The notes under the pieces: model-generated
The model's database searches: none
The model's input: the letters and a program-made list of their open reading frames with translations, nothing else
Told to the model about the DNA's origin: nothing
Shown: in pieces, positions 1-9,333 of the stretch
How the letters are laid out: each line of letters begins with the position of its first letter
Position numbering within the stretch: position 1 is the stretch's first letter
Source of the DNA: Methylobacter sp.
Lineage (GTDB): Bacteria; Pseudomonadota; Gammaproteobacteria; Methylococcales; Methylomonadaceae
DNA: 47,690 bases
Direction: 5' to 3'
Assembly (NCBI GenBank): GCA_026399025.1
Contig: JAPLRU010000112.1
Span: forward strand, 1-47,690
Position numbers and translations under genes: made by a program

Positions 1-1
1 A

Positions 2-820
2 GTACGAGCACATGCCATTAATGTAAGTTCAGTTTTACGCGATCAGAAAGGCGCGAACACGGAAACCGAAACCTGCATCAAAGTGGAAAATTTAAATCTT
101 TTCTACGGGGCAAAGCAGGCGTTGCATTGCGTCAATATGGAAATGCCCAAGAAAAAGGTAACCGCCTATATCGGCCCCAGCGGCTGCGGTAAATCGACGC
201 TGCTGCGTTGCATTAACCGGATGAACGATCTGGTTGATAATGTGACCATAGAAGGCCGGATATTGCTGGATAATGACAATATTTACGACAAAGCCGTTAA
301 TGTCGCCGCTTTGCGCAGACGCGTCGGCATGGTGTTTCAAAAACCTAACCCTTTCCCCAAGTCTATCTTCGAGAATGTGACTTACGGTCTTAGAATCCAA
401 GGCATTAATGACAAACGGATCTTGGAGGAAACGGTTGAAAACTCCTTACGCGGCGCGGCGTTGTGGGACGAAGTCAAAGACCGCTTGAACGATAACGCCT
501 TGGGCTTGTCCGGCGGACAGCAGCAGCGCCTGGTGATTGCCCGAGCGATTGCGATAGAGCCCGAAGTACTGTTGTTGGATGAGCCGGCGTCGGCACTGGA
601 CCCTATTTCAACCTTGAAAATTGAAGAGCTGATTAATGAGCTTAAAGAAAAGTACACAATTGTTATTGTGACCCATAACATGCAACAGGCGGCGCGGGTT
701 TCGGATTACACGGCGTTTATGTTTATGGGCGATTTGATTGAGATGGGGACGACCAGCGAGTTGTTTACCAATCCGCAGAAAAAACAGACCGAAGATTACA
801 TCACCGGTCGATATGGTTAA
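2..820 (+). CDS. pstB: Phosphate ABC transporter ATPase PstB (5' end outside window)
   Basis: PstB is the ATPase that powers the PstSCA high-affinity phosphate importer at the inner membrane. Walker A is GPSGCGKS, the ABC signature is LSGGQQQR and Walker B runs into [11 protein letters not shown], all as in PstB. The frame is open back to base 2 with no ATG. The upstream codons encode the expected first strand ([15 protein letters not shown]), so a GTG at 83 would cut into the domain; the true start probably lies before the window. phoU follows after 24 bases, the usual pst operon order. Certain as to family; only the start is unknown. Confidence 0.93.
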   Translation, partial: VRAHAINVSSVLRDQKGANTETETCIKVENLNLFYGAKQALHCVNMEMPKKKVTAYIGPSGCGKSTLLRCINRMNDLVDNVTIEGRILLDNDNIYDKAVNVAALRRRVGMVFQKPNPFPKSIFENVTYGLRIQGINDKRILEETVENSLRGAALWDEVKDRLNDNALGLSGGQQQRLVIARAIAIEPEVLLLDEPASALDPISTLKIEELINELKEKYTIVIVTHNMQQAARVSDYTAFMFMGDLIEMGTTSELFTNPQKKQTEDYITGRYG

Positions 821-844
821 CCGGACTAAGCACAGGAGCAAGCA

Positions 845-1561
845 ATGGACAACAGCAAAATAGGTCAACACATATCAGGTCAGTTTAATAAAGAACTGGA
901 AGATGTGCGTAACAAAGTTCTGACCATGGGCGGCTTGGTTGAACAGCAGATAGAGCTGGCGGTAACGGCATTTTCAACCGGCGACTTGGAAATGGCCGAG
1001 TTGGTTATCAAGCAGGATAACCAGGTCGATGCGCTGGAAATGGCTATCGATCAGGAATGTATGCAGATTTTAGCGTTGAGACAACCGGCGGCCTTCGATT
1101 TAAGATTGCTGATTACGGTGATCAAGGTCGTTAATGAGCTTGAGCGAGTCGGCGACATGGCCGAGCGTATCGCCGAAATGGCCATACAACTGTCGAATTC
1201 CGAAAGTAACAAGCATGACCAATATTATGAACTGGAACATATGGCCGAATTAGTCCAGGAAATGTTGCACGGCGCTTTGGATGTATTTGCCCGGATGAAT
1301 GTGGAAGACGTTACTTCAATTACCGGTTTGGATGAAAATGTCGATCGTGAATACGGCAGTATTATCCGGCAGTTGATTACCCGAATGATGGAAGATCCGA
1401 GAAATATTACCCGGATGTTGGACGTGCTCTGGATTGCCCGCTCGTTGGAAAGAATCGGAGACCATGCTTGTAATGTCTGCGAACATTTGGTTTATATGGT
1501 CAAGGGCGAGGACGTGCGGCATTTGTCCCAGCAAGAACTGGAAAGAAAAATGAAGGGCTAG
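845..1561 (+). CDS. phoU: Phosphate signalling protein PhoU
   Basis: PhoU links the Pst transporter to the PhoR/PhoB two-component system and represses the Pho regulon when phosphate is plentiful. The 238-residue length and the two repeated three-helix bundles fit the family. Each repeat carries the metal-binding type of motif, seen as VNELERVGDMAERIAE near residue 98 and RSLERIGDHACNVCEH near residue 200. An AGGAG ribosome-binding site lies just before the ATG. It follows pstB closely and is almost certainly co-transcribed with it. Confidence 0.96.
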   Translation: MDNSKIGQHISGQFNKELEDVRNKVLTMGGLVEQQIELAVTAFSTGDLEMAELVIKQDNQVDALEMAIDQECMQILALRQPAAFDLRLLITVIKVVNELERVGDMAERIAEMAIQLSNSESNKHDQYYELEHMAELVQEMLHGALDVFARMNVEDVTSITGLDENVDREYGSIIRQLITRMMEDPRNITRMLDVLWIARSLERIGDHACNVCEHLVYMVKGEDVRHLSQQELERKMKG

Positions 1562-1657
1562 TCAACCATAAGCCTGTTCAGGCGACAGTGGGAGCATACG
1601 GCGGGGTAGGTTTTCCGGAAGCAACAATGCCCCGTTTAAGCGGCGGTATTGACAAAG

Positions 1658-1685
1658 AAAGACGTTGCCGAACAGCAACGTCTTT
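1658..1685. terminator. Bidirectional hairpin between phoU and the min-operon tail
   Basis: Perfect 11-bp stem AAAGACGTTGC / GCAACGTCTTT around a 6-base loop. A run at one end of each strand reads as A before and T after, so it can stop transcription from both sides. It sits exactly between the convergent phoU and the small winged-helix gene. Confidence 0.8.
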
Positions 1686-1694
1686 ACATGTGTT

Positions 1695-1892
1695 TTATTT
1701 CAACGAAAGCGTTTCAGCGCGGCCTATCATCTCGATGATCAGCTTGTCTTCCTTGCACAGCCAGCCTATGGCGCGTTGCACATCATTTCTATTAATACCT
1801 GTTTCATTGGTAACTTTATTGACGCTGGACGGTCCGTTTTGGTCCAGGTAGTTCCAAATTACTCCCGCTGCATCGCCGATTGTAGTAGACAT
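1695..1892 (-). CDS. Small winged helix-turn-helix protein (DUF2582 type)
   Basis: This 65-residue protein looks like a single winged helix-turn-helix: helices around IGDAAGVIWNYLDQ, SSVNKVTNETG and NRNDVQRAIGWLCKE, then a short wing ending in TLSLK. It fits the DUF2582 family of tiny wHTH proteins, whose function is unknown. It starts 30 bases after minE on the same strand, so it is probably the last gene of the min operon. Whether it binds DNA or only uses the fold for protein contacts cannot be told from sequence. Confidence 0.8.
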   Translation of the reverse strand: MSTTIGDAAGVIWNYLDQNGPSSVNKVTNETGINRNDVQRAIGWLCKEDKLIIEMIGRAETLSLK

Positions 1893-1922
1893 AGTTGATC
1901 ACCTTATTGTTGGATTGTTGTG

Positions 1923-2189
1923 TTAAGAAATCTTGGTGGGATGGTCAGGAAGCACGATATTTAATTCCAGCGTTTCCTGAGTATCGTTTTGTTCAAAATT
2001 AACGGAGATGGCGTCTTGCTCTACGTTAATGTATTTTCGAATCACTTCCAGCAACTCTTTTTGCAATTGAGGAAGATAGGAAGGTTGGTTTCTGGAGCTG
2101 CGCTCGTGAGCCACCAGAATTTGCAGCCTTTCTTTTGCGAGTGATGCCGAGCTGGCTTTAGATATTTTAAAATAATCCAATAAGCTCAT
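1923..2189 (-). CDS. minE: Cell division topological specificity factor MinE
   Basis: MinE drives pole-to-pole oscillation of MinCD by stimulating MinD ATP hydrolysis, restricting Z-ring assembly to midcell. The 88-residue protein opens with the membrane/MinD-contact segment (MSLLDYF) and has the anti-MinCD helix with AKERLQILVAHER, followed by the topological specificity domain with LQKELLEVIRKYI. Its ATG overlaps the minD stop codon (TAATG), so the two are translationally coupled. Usual family length. Confidence 0.97.
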   Translation of the reverse strand: MSLLDYFKISKASSASLAKERLQILVAHERSSRNQPSYLPQLQKELLEVIRKYINVEQDAISVNFEQNDTQETLELNIVLPDHPTKIS

Positions 2190-2998
2190 TACTTACTCCC
2201 GAAAAGTTTCCCGAAGAGGCCTTTTTTCTCATCAATAAACCGATGCGGCTTCTCTTCGCCTAAATAGCGGGCAACGATATCCGCATAAGCTTGTCCGGCA
2301 TCGCTTTTTTCATCAAGAATAACCGGAACTCCCGAGTTTGAAGCCGTTAATACCGATTTCGATTCCGGTATAACGCCCAATAAATGCAGCGATAAAATTT
2401 CTTGTACATCATTCACACTTAACATTTCGCCTAACTTTACCCGGTCCGGTGCATAACGCGACAATAGTAAATATTCTTTGATGGGTTCTTCGTTTTGTTC
2501 GGCCCGGCGCGATTTACTGGATAAAATGCCTAGCATTCTATCCGAGTCTCTCACGGATGAAACTTCGGGATTGGTGACGATAAAAGCGTCATCGGCAAAA
2601 TACATGGCTAAATGAGCGCCTTTTTCAATGCCGGCAGGCGAGTCGCAGACGATGTATTTAAAGTCTTTTTTCAGTTCATCCAGAATCTTACCGACTCCTT
2701 CCTGGCTCAGGGCGTCTTTATCCCGAGTTTGCGAGGCCGGTAAAATATAAAGCAAATTGCAGTTTTTATCGCGAATCAAAGCTTGATTAAGGCTCGCTTC
2801 ACCGTTAATGACATTGACAAAATCATACACTACGCGGCGTTCGCAACCCATGATTAAATCCAAGTTGCGTAAACCCACATCAAAATCGATAACCGCCGTT
2901 TTATGGCCTCTTTTTGCCAGCCCCATGGCTATCGCCGCGCTGGTAGTTGTTTTGCCAACGCCGCCTTTACCTGATGTTACGACTATAACTCGTGCCAC
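2189..2998 (-). CDS. minD: Septum site-determining ATPase MinD
   Basis: MinD is the membrane-cycling ATPase that recruits MinC to the membrane. The deviant Walker A GKGGVGKTTTSAAI lies at the N-terminus, followed by VIDFDVGLRNLD, and the C-terminus ends in a basic-hydrophobic membrane-targeting helix (KKGLFGKLFGSK). I chose the GTG at 2998: it gives the family start VARVIVVTSGKGG and has GAGAGG six bases upstream, whereas a TTG two codons earlier has no such site. Expected product 269 residues. minC lies 24 bases upstream. Confidence 0.97.
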   Translation of the reverse strand: MARVIVVTSGKGGVGKTTTSAAIAMGLAKRGHKTAVIDFDVGLRNLDLIMGCERRVVYDFVNVINGEASLNQALIRDKNCNLLYILPASQTRDKDALSQEGVGKILDELKKDFKYIVCDSPAGIEKGAHLAMYFADDAFIVTNPEVSSVRDSDRMLGILSSKSRRAEQNEEPIKEYLLLSRYAPDRVKLGEMLSVNDVQEILSLHLLGVIPESKSVLTASNSGVPVILDEKSDAGQAYADIVARYLGEEKPHRFIDEKKGLFGKLFGSK

Positions 2999-3022
2999 AC
3001 ACAACCTCTCAAATGATGAAAA

Positions 3023-3739
3023 TTAAATATCTTTAATAACTAACGTATGATTTTGTAAGTAGATTTGAACACGCCGGTTGGGAACGGCGTCATTTAAATC
3101 TTCGCTGATCTTATAATTTCCGGCAATCGAAATAAGTTCAGCCTGTAAATCGGAACAGAAAATACGGGCTTCCGTGTTGCCTTGCACACCCGCCAGCGCC
3201 CGGCCTCTTAGCGAGCCGTAAACATGAATGTTGCCTTCGGCCAAGAGTTCGGCGCCGGCGCTGACCTGAGCTAAAATAATTAAATCGCCTTCGGCATAAA
3301 TGCGCTGGCCGGAACGCACCGGATGAGTAATCAGCATAGTGCTTGCGGTCAATGGCTCAGGCTCGGGACTTTGCTGTTTTTGAATGGAAGAGGCGGCAAC
3401 GCTTTGACCGGAGTGAACAGGAATACCCAGTTTTAGCGCTTGTTGATTTTGTTGGGCTGCGCCGCCGCGTATCCCTATCGGTAATAAATCCAGCTTGCGG
3501 ATGAGAGTGGCGAGTCGGCTGACATCAATATCGAGATTGTGTTTGTTCAGCTCCTGCAAGTCGAACACCAGCGGCGAATTTTTGAAAAACTCAGGCGCGA
3601 GATGAATCTTTTCCTGTAATTGTTGTTCGATAGCAATAATATCGTTACTGGTTAAGACCAAAACAGGCACAGAAAAAGTGCTGCTTTTAAATTCCAGTAC
3701 CGGCAAGTGATGGGCGTTCTGTTGAGAGTCTGTTGACAT
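3023..3739 (-). CDS. minC: Septum site-determining protein MinC
   Basis: MinC inhibits FtsZ polymerisation away from midcell and is localised by MinD. The 238-residue protein has the N-terminal FtsZ-interacting domain (to about residue 105), a short Gln/Pro-rich linker near SIQKQQSPEPEP, and the C-terminal beta-helix with the Gly-rich turns typical of MinC (VRSGQRIYAEGDLI, GNIHVYGSLRGRALAG). It is the first gene of minC-minD-minE. Nothing odd except the decayed DNA directly upstream. Confidence 0.96.
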   Translation of the reverse strand: MSTDSQQNAHHLPVLEFKSSTFSVPVLVLTSNDIIAIEQQLQEKIHLAPEFFKNSPLVFDLQELNKHNLDIDVSRLATLIRKLDLLPIGIRGGAAQQNQQALKLGIPVHSGQSVAASSIQKQQSPEPEPLTASTMLITHPVRSGQRIYAEGDLIILAQVSAGAELLAEGNIHVYGSLRGRALAGVQGNTEARIFCSDLQAELISIAGNYKISEDLNDAVPNRRVQIYLQNHTLVIKDI

Positions 3740-3942
3740 CCGTTAAATCTGGTTAGTCAGGAATTGCACTGATTCTAACATTGCTGATGAAAAAAATCAT
3801 TTTTACCGCGCTAAATATAAGGAGTGCGTATGAAATTATGCTTTCTCTCCCGTTCTTTCTGGAGATAGCATTACATCGTTTAAGCCAATGCCAGGGTAAG
3901 GGCATTTCAAATGTCGCTTTAGCCATTTCGGCCATTATCCGT

Positions 3943-4110
3943 TCAAATTTTCGTGATCACGTAGCTCAGTGCTGTTATCGCTTTCAGTGTTTCCATCGCC
4001 GCTTGCCGGTCATACACTTTTTCGGCTTCCGGCAGTTCGGCATAGGGAATAAGGCATGGGGAATGCTTTAATGAATCGTCGCGGGTCGGGCCGTATTGCC
4101 AGTCGTCATA
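3943..4110 (-). pseudogene. C-terminal remnant of a RyR (ryanodine receptor-like) domain protein
   Basis: Read on the minus strand this stretch gives 55 codons to a TGA with the hallmark RyR-domain pattern: DDWQYGPTRDD, then HSPCLIPYAELPEAEKVYDR and QAAMETLKAI. This matches the PF02026 consensus (W-x-YG, RDD, PCL-PY-EL, EK-YDR, A-ETLK). The match begins abruptly where a transposase fragment ends, and no start codon or N-terminal half is present, so the gene is truncated. Bacterial RyR proteins are small and of unknown role. The frame change at the junction and missing 5' half make it non-functional. Confidence 0.75.
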
Positions 4111-4519
4111 TGGCGCTTACGTCCTTGGATACACTTGGCGGCATCATAACCTTTGATGCCCGCTAAAATCGTCGGTTTTAACGCTTGACTATCGATGCTT
4201 CCCGCCGGTGCTTATGTCGCCCGGTTTTTCGTCGGACATCAGCGCGTAGCGTATCGTGAATTCTCTCCCCGGCGCCGTCTTTGACCCACCGTTGAAAATA
4301 ACCATAGACGGTTTGGTACGGCGGAAAATAGTCTATCGGCAACAAACGCGAGGCGCACCCACTCCGGGCGATATAGAAAATGGCGTTGAGTATTTTCCGT
4401 AGGTTGATTTTTCTCGGTCAATCACCGGACAAGGCGGCCGGCAACAGGTCACGGATCACATTCCATTTACGGGCGTTTAAATCGGTCGGGTAGCGTTTAG
4501 GGCGGTTTCGTTTGGACAT
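4108..4519 (-). pseudogene. IS5-family transposase remnant
   Basis: From an ATG at 4519 the minus strand encodes the DUF4096-type start of an IS5-family transposase: KRYPTDLNARKWNVI, a stop (TGA at 4420-4418), then RKINLRKILNAIFYIARSG, the PPYQTVYGYFQRWVKDG segment and ERIHDTLR. After a frameshift near 4200 it continues with SIDSQALKPT (first catalytic Asp of the DDE triad) and KGYDAAKCIQGRKRH. It ends there, missing the rest of the catalytic domain. One stop, one frameshift and a 3' deletion show an old, dead element. No intact terminal inverted repeats were seen. Confidence 0.85.
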
Positions 4520-4600
4520 GGCAAAAAATTGCCATTTACTAAGTCTTCGCCGGTACCGGCTACTTTTAAAACACGCACTTATAAGCGGTTAAAAAATCAT

Positions 4601-4660
4601 CACCACGAAGACACGCAAAACGCGAAGAAAAAATAAAACTTGGTGTCTTCGCGATGGATA
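4601..4660. repeat. Short palindromic CACGAAG-type intergenic repeat
   Basis: The arms CACCACGAAGACACG and TTGGTGTCTTCGCG face each other around an A-rich centre. It belongs to the same repeat type as the larger element at 24864-24995. Such CCACGAAG...CTTCGTGG repeats are common between genes in gammaproteobacteria; their role is unknown. Confidence 0.6.
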
Positions 4661-4690
4661 AAAATTTCTTGCCCGCTTGCGCTTAACAGC

Positions 4691-5998
4691 TTACGTTGGT
4701 TTTTTGCCTTGATAAGGACGTTTTCCCTGATACTCGCTTTTGGTTTTTTCAGGTCGTCTTTCCGGTTTGACAATTTCGGCTAAGAGATCGGCTGTAATAG
4801 GCAGCACCGGAATTTTTTGCTCAATGTACTCTTCGATATCCGGCATTGAGTAAGCATAGTGTTCGCAAATAAAACTGATCGCTACGCCGCTGGCGCCAAA
4901 GCGCGCGGTGCGGCCGATCCGGTGCACATAATCTTCCACATCCTGCGGCAGATCGTAATTGAATACATGGGAAACATCGGCAATATGCAAGCCTCTGGCG
5001 GCTACGTCGGTCGCAATCAACAAGGTGATTTTGTTTTCCTGGAAGTCGCTTAACAGGCGTTGGCGCTTGTCTTGCGGCACATCGCCGCTAAGCGCGGCGG
5101 TTTTATAACCGTTAGCGTTCAGAGTGTCATCAAGATGTTCGGCGCACCGTTTGGTATTAACGAAAATAATGCTGCGCTGCGGCCGATGCTGATTCAAGAT
5201 ACCGACTAATAAAGGAATTTTTTGCTCATTCGAAGGACAAAATGCGCTTTGCCGGATGGCTTTAGAGGTAACTTCTTCGCTCTCGATGCGAATCAACACC
5301 GGATTATTCATGTGCTCATAAGCCAGCTCGGTCACTTTGTAGGACAAAGTCGCCGAGAACAACATATTTAATCGCCGGTCCGGCGGCGGCATCCGGCGCA
5401 ATAAATAGCGGATGTCTTTAATAAAACCCAAATCGAACATACGGTCGGCTTCATCCATCACCGTGACTTTGACGTTATCCAAAGTGAAGATATTCTGCCG
5501 GTAAAAGTCGATAATGCGGCCGGGTGTGCCGATGATAATATCGATATTGGACTTGATGCTGTCCAGTTGCTTTTGATAGTCGGTGCCGCCGTAAATGAGC
5601 GCCAGATTAAGATTGAGATGTTTGCCCAACTGCAGCGCATCTTTATGAATCTGAATGGCTAACTCGCGGGTTGGCGCCAAAATGATGGCTCGGGGATTGT
5701 TGCCTTTTTTGTATTTGGTCGGGGATTTTGGCGCGGGGCCTTCCACACCCAGGCTGTCATCGGCCGGCGTATCGTCATCGTTAATTAAATACTGAAAAGT
5801 GGCCAGCAAAAAAGCGGCGGTTTTACCGGTTCCGGTTTGGGCTTGTCCCGCAACATCCTTGCCCCGTAACGATAAAGGTAAGGCTTTTCTTTGGATCGGG
5901 GTGCAATGGTCAAAGCCGGCATCTTTTAAGCTGCGTAAGATAGAATCAGACAATTCAAGATTGCTGAAGCGGATTTGGGTTAGATGTGTATTATTCAT
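4691..5998 (-). CDS. rhlB: DEAD-box ATP-dependent RNA helicase RhlB
   Basis: RhlB unwinds structured RNA, in enterobacteria as part of the RNase E degradosome. The 435-residue protein carries all DEAD-box motifs in order: Q motif TPIQRKALP, AQTGTGKT, PTRELAIQI, GTPGRIIDF, DEADRMFD, SAT, ATDVAARGLH and HRIGRTAR. An insertion rich in Asp/Pro lies between motifs I and Ia (around residues 75-100). The tail is short and basic. Its place divergent from trxA-rho is the E. coli arrangement and supports the RhlB name over other DEAD-box paralogues. Confidence 0.92.
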   Translation of the reverse strand: MNNTHLTQIRFSNLELSDSILRSLKDAGFDHCTPIQRKALPLSLRGKDVAGQAQTGTGKTAAFLLATFQYLINDDDTPADDSLGVEGPAPKSPTKYKKGNNPRAIILAPTRELAIQIHKDALQLGKHLNLNLALIYGGTDYQKQLDSIKSNIDIIIGTPGRIIDFYRQNIFTLDNVKVTVMDEADRMFDLGFIKDIRYLLRRMPPPDRRLNMLFSATLSYKVTELAYEHMNNPVLIRIESEEVTSKAIRQSAFCPSNEQKIPLLVGILNQHRPQRSIIFVNTKRCAEHLDDTLNANGYKTAALSGDVPQDKRQRLLSDFQENKITLLIATDVAARGLHIADVSHVFNYDLPQDVEDYVHRIGRTARFGASGVAISFICEHYAYSMPDIEEYIEQKIPVLPITADLLAEIVKPERRPEKTKSEYQGKRPYQGKKPT

Positions 5999-6096
5999 AA
6001 GCTATAGCATAACGTAAAAATCAAATCAGCTGAAATTGATTGACTACCCGCTTCATCCCTCCTATAGTTTTGCTTTTAATTTTTTGGAGAAATAAT

Positions 6097-6423
6097 GTGA
6101 GCGATTCAGTCATTCATGTAAGCGATAGTGATTTTAACGATACGGTTATTAAAGCGGCGGGTCCCGTGCTGGTTGACTATTGGGCTGAATGGTGCGGACC
6201 TTGTAAAATGATTGCACCGATTTTGGATGACATTGCCAAAGAATATGCGGGCAAGCTCACCATTGCAAAATTAAACATCGACGAAAATCCGGAAACGCCG
6301 CAACACTACGGTGTACGAGGCATTCCCACCTTAATGCTGTTTAAGGACGGCGAAGTGGAAGCGACTAAAGTCGGTTCATTGTCAAAATCGCAACTTGCCG
6401 CCTTTCTCGACAGCAACATTTAA
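6097..6423 (+). CDS. trxA: Thioredoxin 1
   Basis: Cytoplasmic thiol-disulfide reductant for ribonucleotide reductase, PAPS reductase and other targets. The active site WCGPCK is in its usual place, and the cis-Pro loop is GIPTLMLF. I chose the GTG at 6097: it gives the family length (108 residues) and start ([10 protein letters not shown]), with GGAGA six bases upstream. The longer frame from 6040 would add a 19-residue hydrophobic leader unlike thioredoxin 1. The 57 bases before the GTG then serve as leader/promoter shared with the divergent rhlB. Confidence 0.95.
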   Translation: MSDSVIHVSDSDFNDTVIKAAGPVLVDYWAEWCGPCKMIAPILDDIAKEYAGKLTIAKLNIDENPETPQHYGVRGIPTLMLFKDGEVEATKVGSLSKSQLAAFLDSNI

Positions 6424-6443
6424 GCTCTCCTCCTTGCTCGAGT

Positions 6444-6486
6444 AGTGCTCAGGCCAGTCACAAAAGGTTGGACGGGACTGAGCACT
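6444..6486. repeat. Inverted repeat in the trxA-rho intergenic region
   Basis: Arms AGTGCTCAG and CTGAGCACT (9 bp, perfect) are separated by 25 bases that include an inner CAGTC/GACTG pairing. There is no T-run directly after it, so it is a weak candidate terminator. It could be part of a structured rho leader, since rho expression is autoregulated in enterobacteria. Confidence 0.5.
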
Positions 6487-6622
6487 TGAGTTAAACTTAT
6501 GCGGTGCGATAATCATGCGCACCCAATCACATCGCCCGACAAACTACACCCCTGAATTATATCCTGTCCTAGTAGGTGCGGTTTAACACACCGTGTTTGC
6601 TTTTCCTTGAGTTATCTTTTAT

Positions 6623-7879
6623 ATGAATCTAACTGAGTTAAAACTAAAACAAATAAGTGAAGTTATTGAAATCGCCGAGTCCCTTGGCCTTGAAAATGTG
6701 GCCAGATCGCGAAAGCAGGACCTCATTTTTGCTATTCTGAAAAAACAGGCAAAAGACGGCGACGATATATCTGGCGATGGCGTCCTGGAGATTTTACAGG
6801 ACGGTTTTGGTTTTTTACGGACACCGGGTTGTTCTTATTTAGCGGGTCCGGACGATATTTATGTTTCACCCAGTCAAATCAGGCGATTTTCTTTAAAAAC
6901 AGGCGATACCATTAGCGGCAAGATCAGGCCTCCTAAAGATAACGAACGCTATTTCGCCATGCTCAAGGTTGACCAGATCAATTTTGAACCCCCCGAAAAC
7001 ACCAAGAACAAAATCACCTTTTCCAACCTGACTCCTCTCTTCGCTAAACAACGATTTATTCTTGAACAAGGCAACGGCACCAGCGAAGATTTAACCGGAC
7101 GCATGATCGACCTGATCGCTCCGATCGGAAAAGGCCAGCGCGGCTTGATCGTATCGCCGCCTAAAGCGGGTAAGACCATGATCCTGCAAAGTCTGGCTCA
7201 AGCCATTGCCGAACAAAATCCCGAGTGTTACCTGATTGTCTTGCTGATTGACGAACGCCCCGAGGAAGTCACCGAAATGGAGCGTTGCGTTCGCGGCGAA
7301 GTCATTTCCAGCACCTTCGATGAACCGGCGACCCGGCACGTTCAAGTGGCCGAAATGGTCATCGAAAAAGCGCGCCGATTGGTCGAGCATAAACACGATG
7401 TGGTTATATTGTTAGACTCGATCACCCGTTTGGCCCGCGCTTATAACACCGTTGTTCCGTCATCCGGCAAGATTTTAACCGGCGGTGTCGATGCCAACGC
7501 GCTGGAAAAACCCAAGCGTTTCTTCGGTGCGGCGCGAAATATAGAAGAAGGCGGCAGCTTGACCATTATCGCCACCGCTCTGGTCGATACCGGTTCCAGA
7601 ATGGACGAAGTTATCTACGAAGAATTCAAAGGCACCGGCAACATGGAGTTGCATCTGGACCGCAAAATTGCCGAGAAAAGAATTTATCCGGCGATTAACA
7701 TCAATCGTTCCGGCACCCGTCGCGAAGAATATCTGGTCGATCCCGAGACCCTGCAAAAAACCTGGATCTTACGCAAGATTCTTCAGCCCATGGATGAAAC
7801 CGCGGCTTCGGAATTTCTGATCGGTAAACTGAAAGATTTTAAAACCAACGCGGAATTTTTTGAATCGATGAAGCGATAA
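6623..7879 (+). CDS. rho: Transcription termination factor Rho
   Basis: Hexameric RNA-dependent ATPase that terminates transcription. The 418-residue length is standard. The N-terminal helical domain ([17 protein letters not shown]) leads into the cold-shock-like RNA-binding domain (DGFGFLR). The RecA-type core has Walker [21 protein letters not shown], the Walker B region [16 protein letters not shown] and the R-loop/arginine-finger region. It sits 199 bases after trxA, as in E. coli. The start ATG has only a weak ribosome-binding site but fits the family alignment exactly. Confidence 0.97.
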   Translation: MNLTELKLKQISEVIEIAESLGLENVARSRKQDLIFAILKKQAKDGDDISGDGVLEILQDGFGFLRTPGCSYLAGPDDIYVSPSQIRRFSLKTGDTISGKIRPPKDNERYFAMLKVDQINFEPPENTKNKITFSNLTPLFAKQRFILEQGNGTSEDLTGRMIDLIAPIGKGQRGLIVSPPKAGKTMILQSLAQAIAEQNPECYLIVLLIDERPEEVTEMERCVRGEVISSTFDEPATRHVQVAEMVIEKARRLVEHKHDVVILLDSITRLARAYNTVVPSSGKILTGGVDANALEKPKRFFGAARNIEEGGSLTIIATALVDTGSRMDEVIYEEFKGTGNMELHLDRKIAEKRIYPAININRSGTRREEYLVDPETLQKTWILRKILQPMDETAASEFLIGKLKDFKTNAEFFESMKR

Positions 7880-7920
7880 GGAAGGGCTTTGCGGCCCGTC
7901 CATGGGTCTAGGGGATAATT

Positions 7921-7945
7921 AGGGCAACCACAAAAGGATTGCCCT
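7921..7945. terminator. Hairpin between convergent rho and yggX
   Basis: AGGGCAA / TTGCCCT stem of 7 bp with an 11-base loop, positioned between the two convergent stop codons. The T-run is poor, so it is a likely but weak terminator. Confidence 0.5.
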
Positions 7946-7950
7946 CTGCA

Positions 7951-8223
7951 TCAGTCCTTCGGCGGCACATAACCTTCCGGCATTTCCTCATTGCCTTCAA
8001 ACAGAAACTTGGTTCTTTCGTCAGCTAAAAAGGCACGGGCTTTCGGATCGAAGCTGGCTAATCGTCCTTCATTAATCAACATGGTTTGCTTGGCTAACCA
8101 TTCTTTCCAGGCTTGTTTGGATATTTTTTCAAATATTTCCAAGCCCTTGGGGCCTGGAAAGGGCGGTTCATCCAAGCCTTCGGCTTCTATGCCCAATTTT
8201 ACGCATTTAACCAGTCTAGTCAT
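7951..8223 (-). CDS. yggX: Oxidative damage protection / Fe(II)-trafficking protein YggX
   Basis: Small protein that protects iron-sulfur proteins from oxidants and may handle labile iron. The 90-residue sequence has the YggX hallmarks: VKCVKLG with the conserved Cys at residue 7, PPFPGPKG, and [17 protein letters not shown]. It begins in a four-base overlap (ATGA) with the stop of mutY. The coupling makes sense because MutY itself carries an iron-sulfur cluster. Confidence 0.95.
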   Translation of the reverse strand: MTRLVKCVKLGIEAEGLDEPPFPGPKGLEIFEKISKQAWKEWLAKQTMLINEGRLASFDPKARAFLADERTKFLFEGNEEMPEGYVPPKD

Positions 8224-9320
8224 TTTATTCTCGTCTGTGATTGTTGCAACAGCCGCTTAATCGGCGCGGCTAAGCCAAGCTTGTTAAGCTGCTCGACTTT
8301 ATACCAGACAGTTTGATCGGCTTCCATCACAAAATTTATAGGGTTATCGGACTGCACAAGCAACGGCGTGTAATCCAAATGATAATGCGAAAAAGTGTGA
8401 CGCCTGACTGCCAATGTTTGTTGCGCGGTGATCGGGATAGTGCGGCTCAAGCACCAGTCCTGTGCCGCGGTCATGCTATCGAATTCGGGCAGGCTCCATA
8501 AGCCGCCCCAGATGCCGGTTGGGGGTCTTTTTTCCAGTAAGATTCGGTTATCGGCATCACTCAGCAACAAAAAGACAAGCTGTTTAACCGGCAGCGTCTT
8601 GGCCGGTTTCGGCGTCGGAAACGCTGACACATTACCGGCAAGCCGGGCTAAACACCCGGCATTTAGCGGACAGGCTCCACAAGCCGGTTTGCTCCGGGTG
8701 CAAACCGTTGCGCCCAAGTCCATGATAGCCTGAGTATAATCCGCGACACGGTGTACAGGCGTCAGTTCGGCGCTGATGGCCCACAGTTCTTTATTGACAG
8801 CGCTGTTGCCGGGCCACCCGGAAACGGCTTTAAACCGGCTCAGCACTCTTTTGACATTGCCGTCCAGAATCGGGTGGCTTTTATTAAAAGCGATGCTCAA
8901 TATAGCTCCCGCCGTCGACAAGCCGATGCCCGGCAATTCAAGCAACTCCTCCAGCGTGTCGGGAAAGCTTCCCCGGGCGGCAATAAGCCGGGCTGCTTTA
9001 TGCAGATTACGGGCGCGGGCGTAATAGCCCAGACCTGACCAAAGATGCAAAACCTCATCAATAGGCGCATTAGCCAAACTCCTTACATCAGGAAAGTTTT
9101 CTATAAAGACATTAAAGTAAGGAATAACGGTAGCAACTTGGGTTTGCTGCAACATGGTCTCGGAAAGCCACACCCGATAAGGCCGTCGCAGCGGTTCCAG
9201 ACCGATTGCGGCAGGTCCGTCCTCCCTGGCAGGCGTAAGGTCTTTTTGCCAAGGCAAATCTTTACGGCCGTAGTGGTCGAACCAAGTGAGGAGATTTTTT
9301 TGAAAAGCGGATGGGGTCAT
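8220..9320 (-). CDS. mutY: A/G-specific adenine glycosylase MutY
   Basis: Removes adenine mispaired with 8-oxoguanine. The N-terminal half is a HhH-GPD domain: the catalytic Glu lies in [10 protein letters not shown], the helix-hairpin-helix in [11 protein letters not shown], and the key Asp in [11 protein letters not shown]. The iron-sulfur loop has C-x6-C-x2-C-x5-C ([17 protein letters not shown]). The C-terminal half is the NUDIX-like 8-oxoG recognition domain ([16 protein letters not shown]). 366 residues, close to E. coli MutY. Upstream is an asmA-like gene on the same strand, 13 bases away from the mutY ATG. Confidence 0.96.
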   Translation of the reverse strand: MTPSAFQKNLLTWFDHYGRKDLPWQKDLTPAREDGPAAIGLEPLRRPYRVWLSETMLQQTQVATVIPYFNVFIENFPDVRSLANAPIDEVLHLWSGLGYYARARNLHKAARLIAARGSFPDTLEELLELPGIGLSTAGAILSIAFNKSHPILDGNVKRVLSRFKAVSGWPGNSAVNKELWAISAELTPVHRVADYTQAIMDLGATVCTRSKPACGACPLNAGCLARLAGNVSAFPTPKPAKTLPVKQLVFLLLSDADNRILLEKRPPTGIWGGLWSLPEFDSMTAAQDWCLSRTIPITAQQTLAVRRHTFSHYHLDYTPLLVQSDNPINFVMEADQTVWYKVEQLNKLGLAAPIKRLLQQSQTRIK

Positions 9321-9333
9321 CGGAGGATTGAAA

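Noticed and set aside
83-820. GTG at 83 as the pstB start
   Set aside because: The frame stays open to base 2 and the upstream codons match the PstB N-terminal strand, so the gene more likely begins before the window.
3753-3935. 60-codon minus-strand ORF between minC and the RyR remnant
   Set aside because: No family features or ribosome-binding site; it overlaps the expected minC promoter region.
4239-4421. 60-codon ORF as an intact small gene
   Set aside because: It is an out-of-frame reading of the IS5 transposase remnant.
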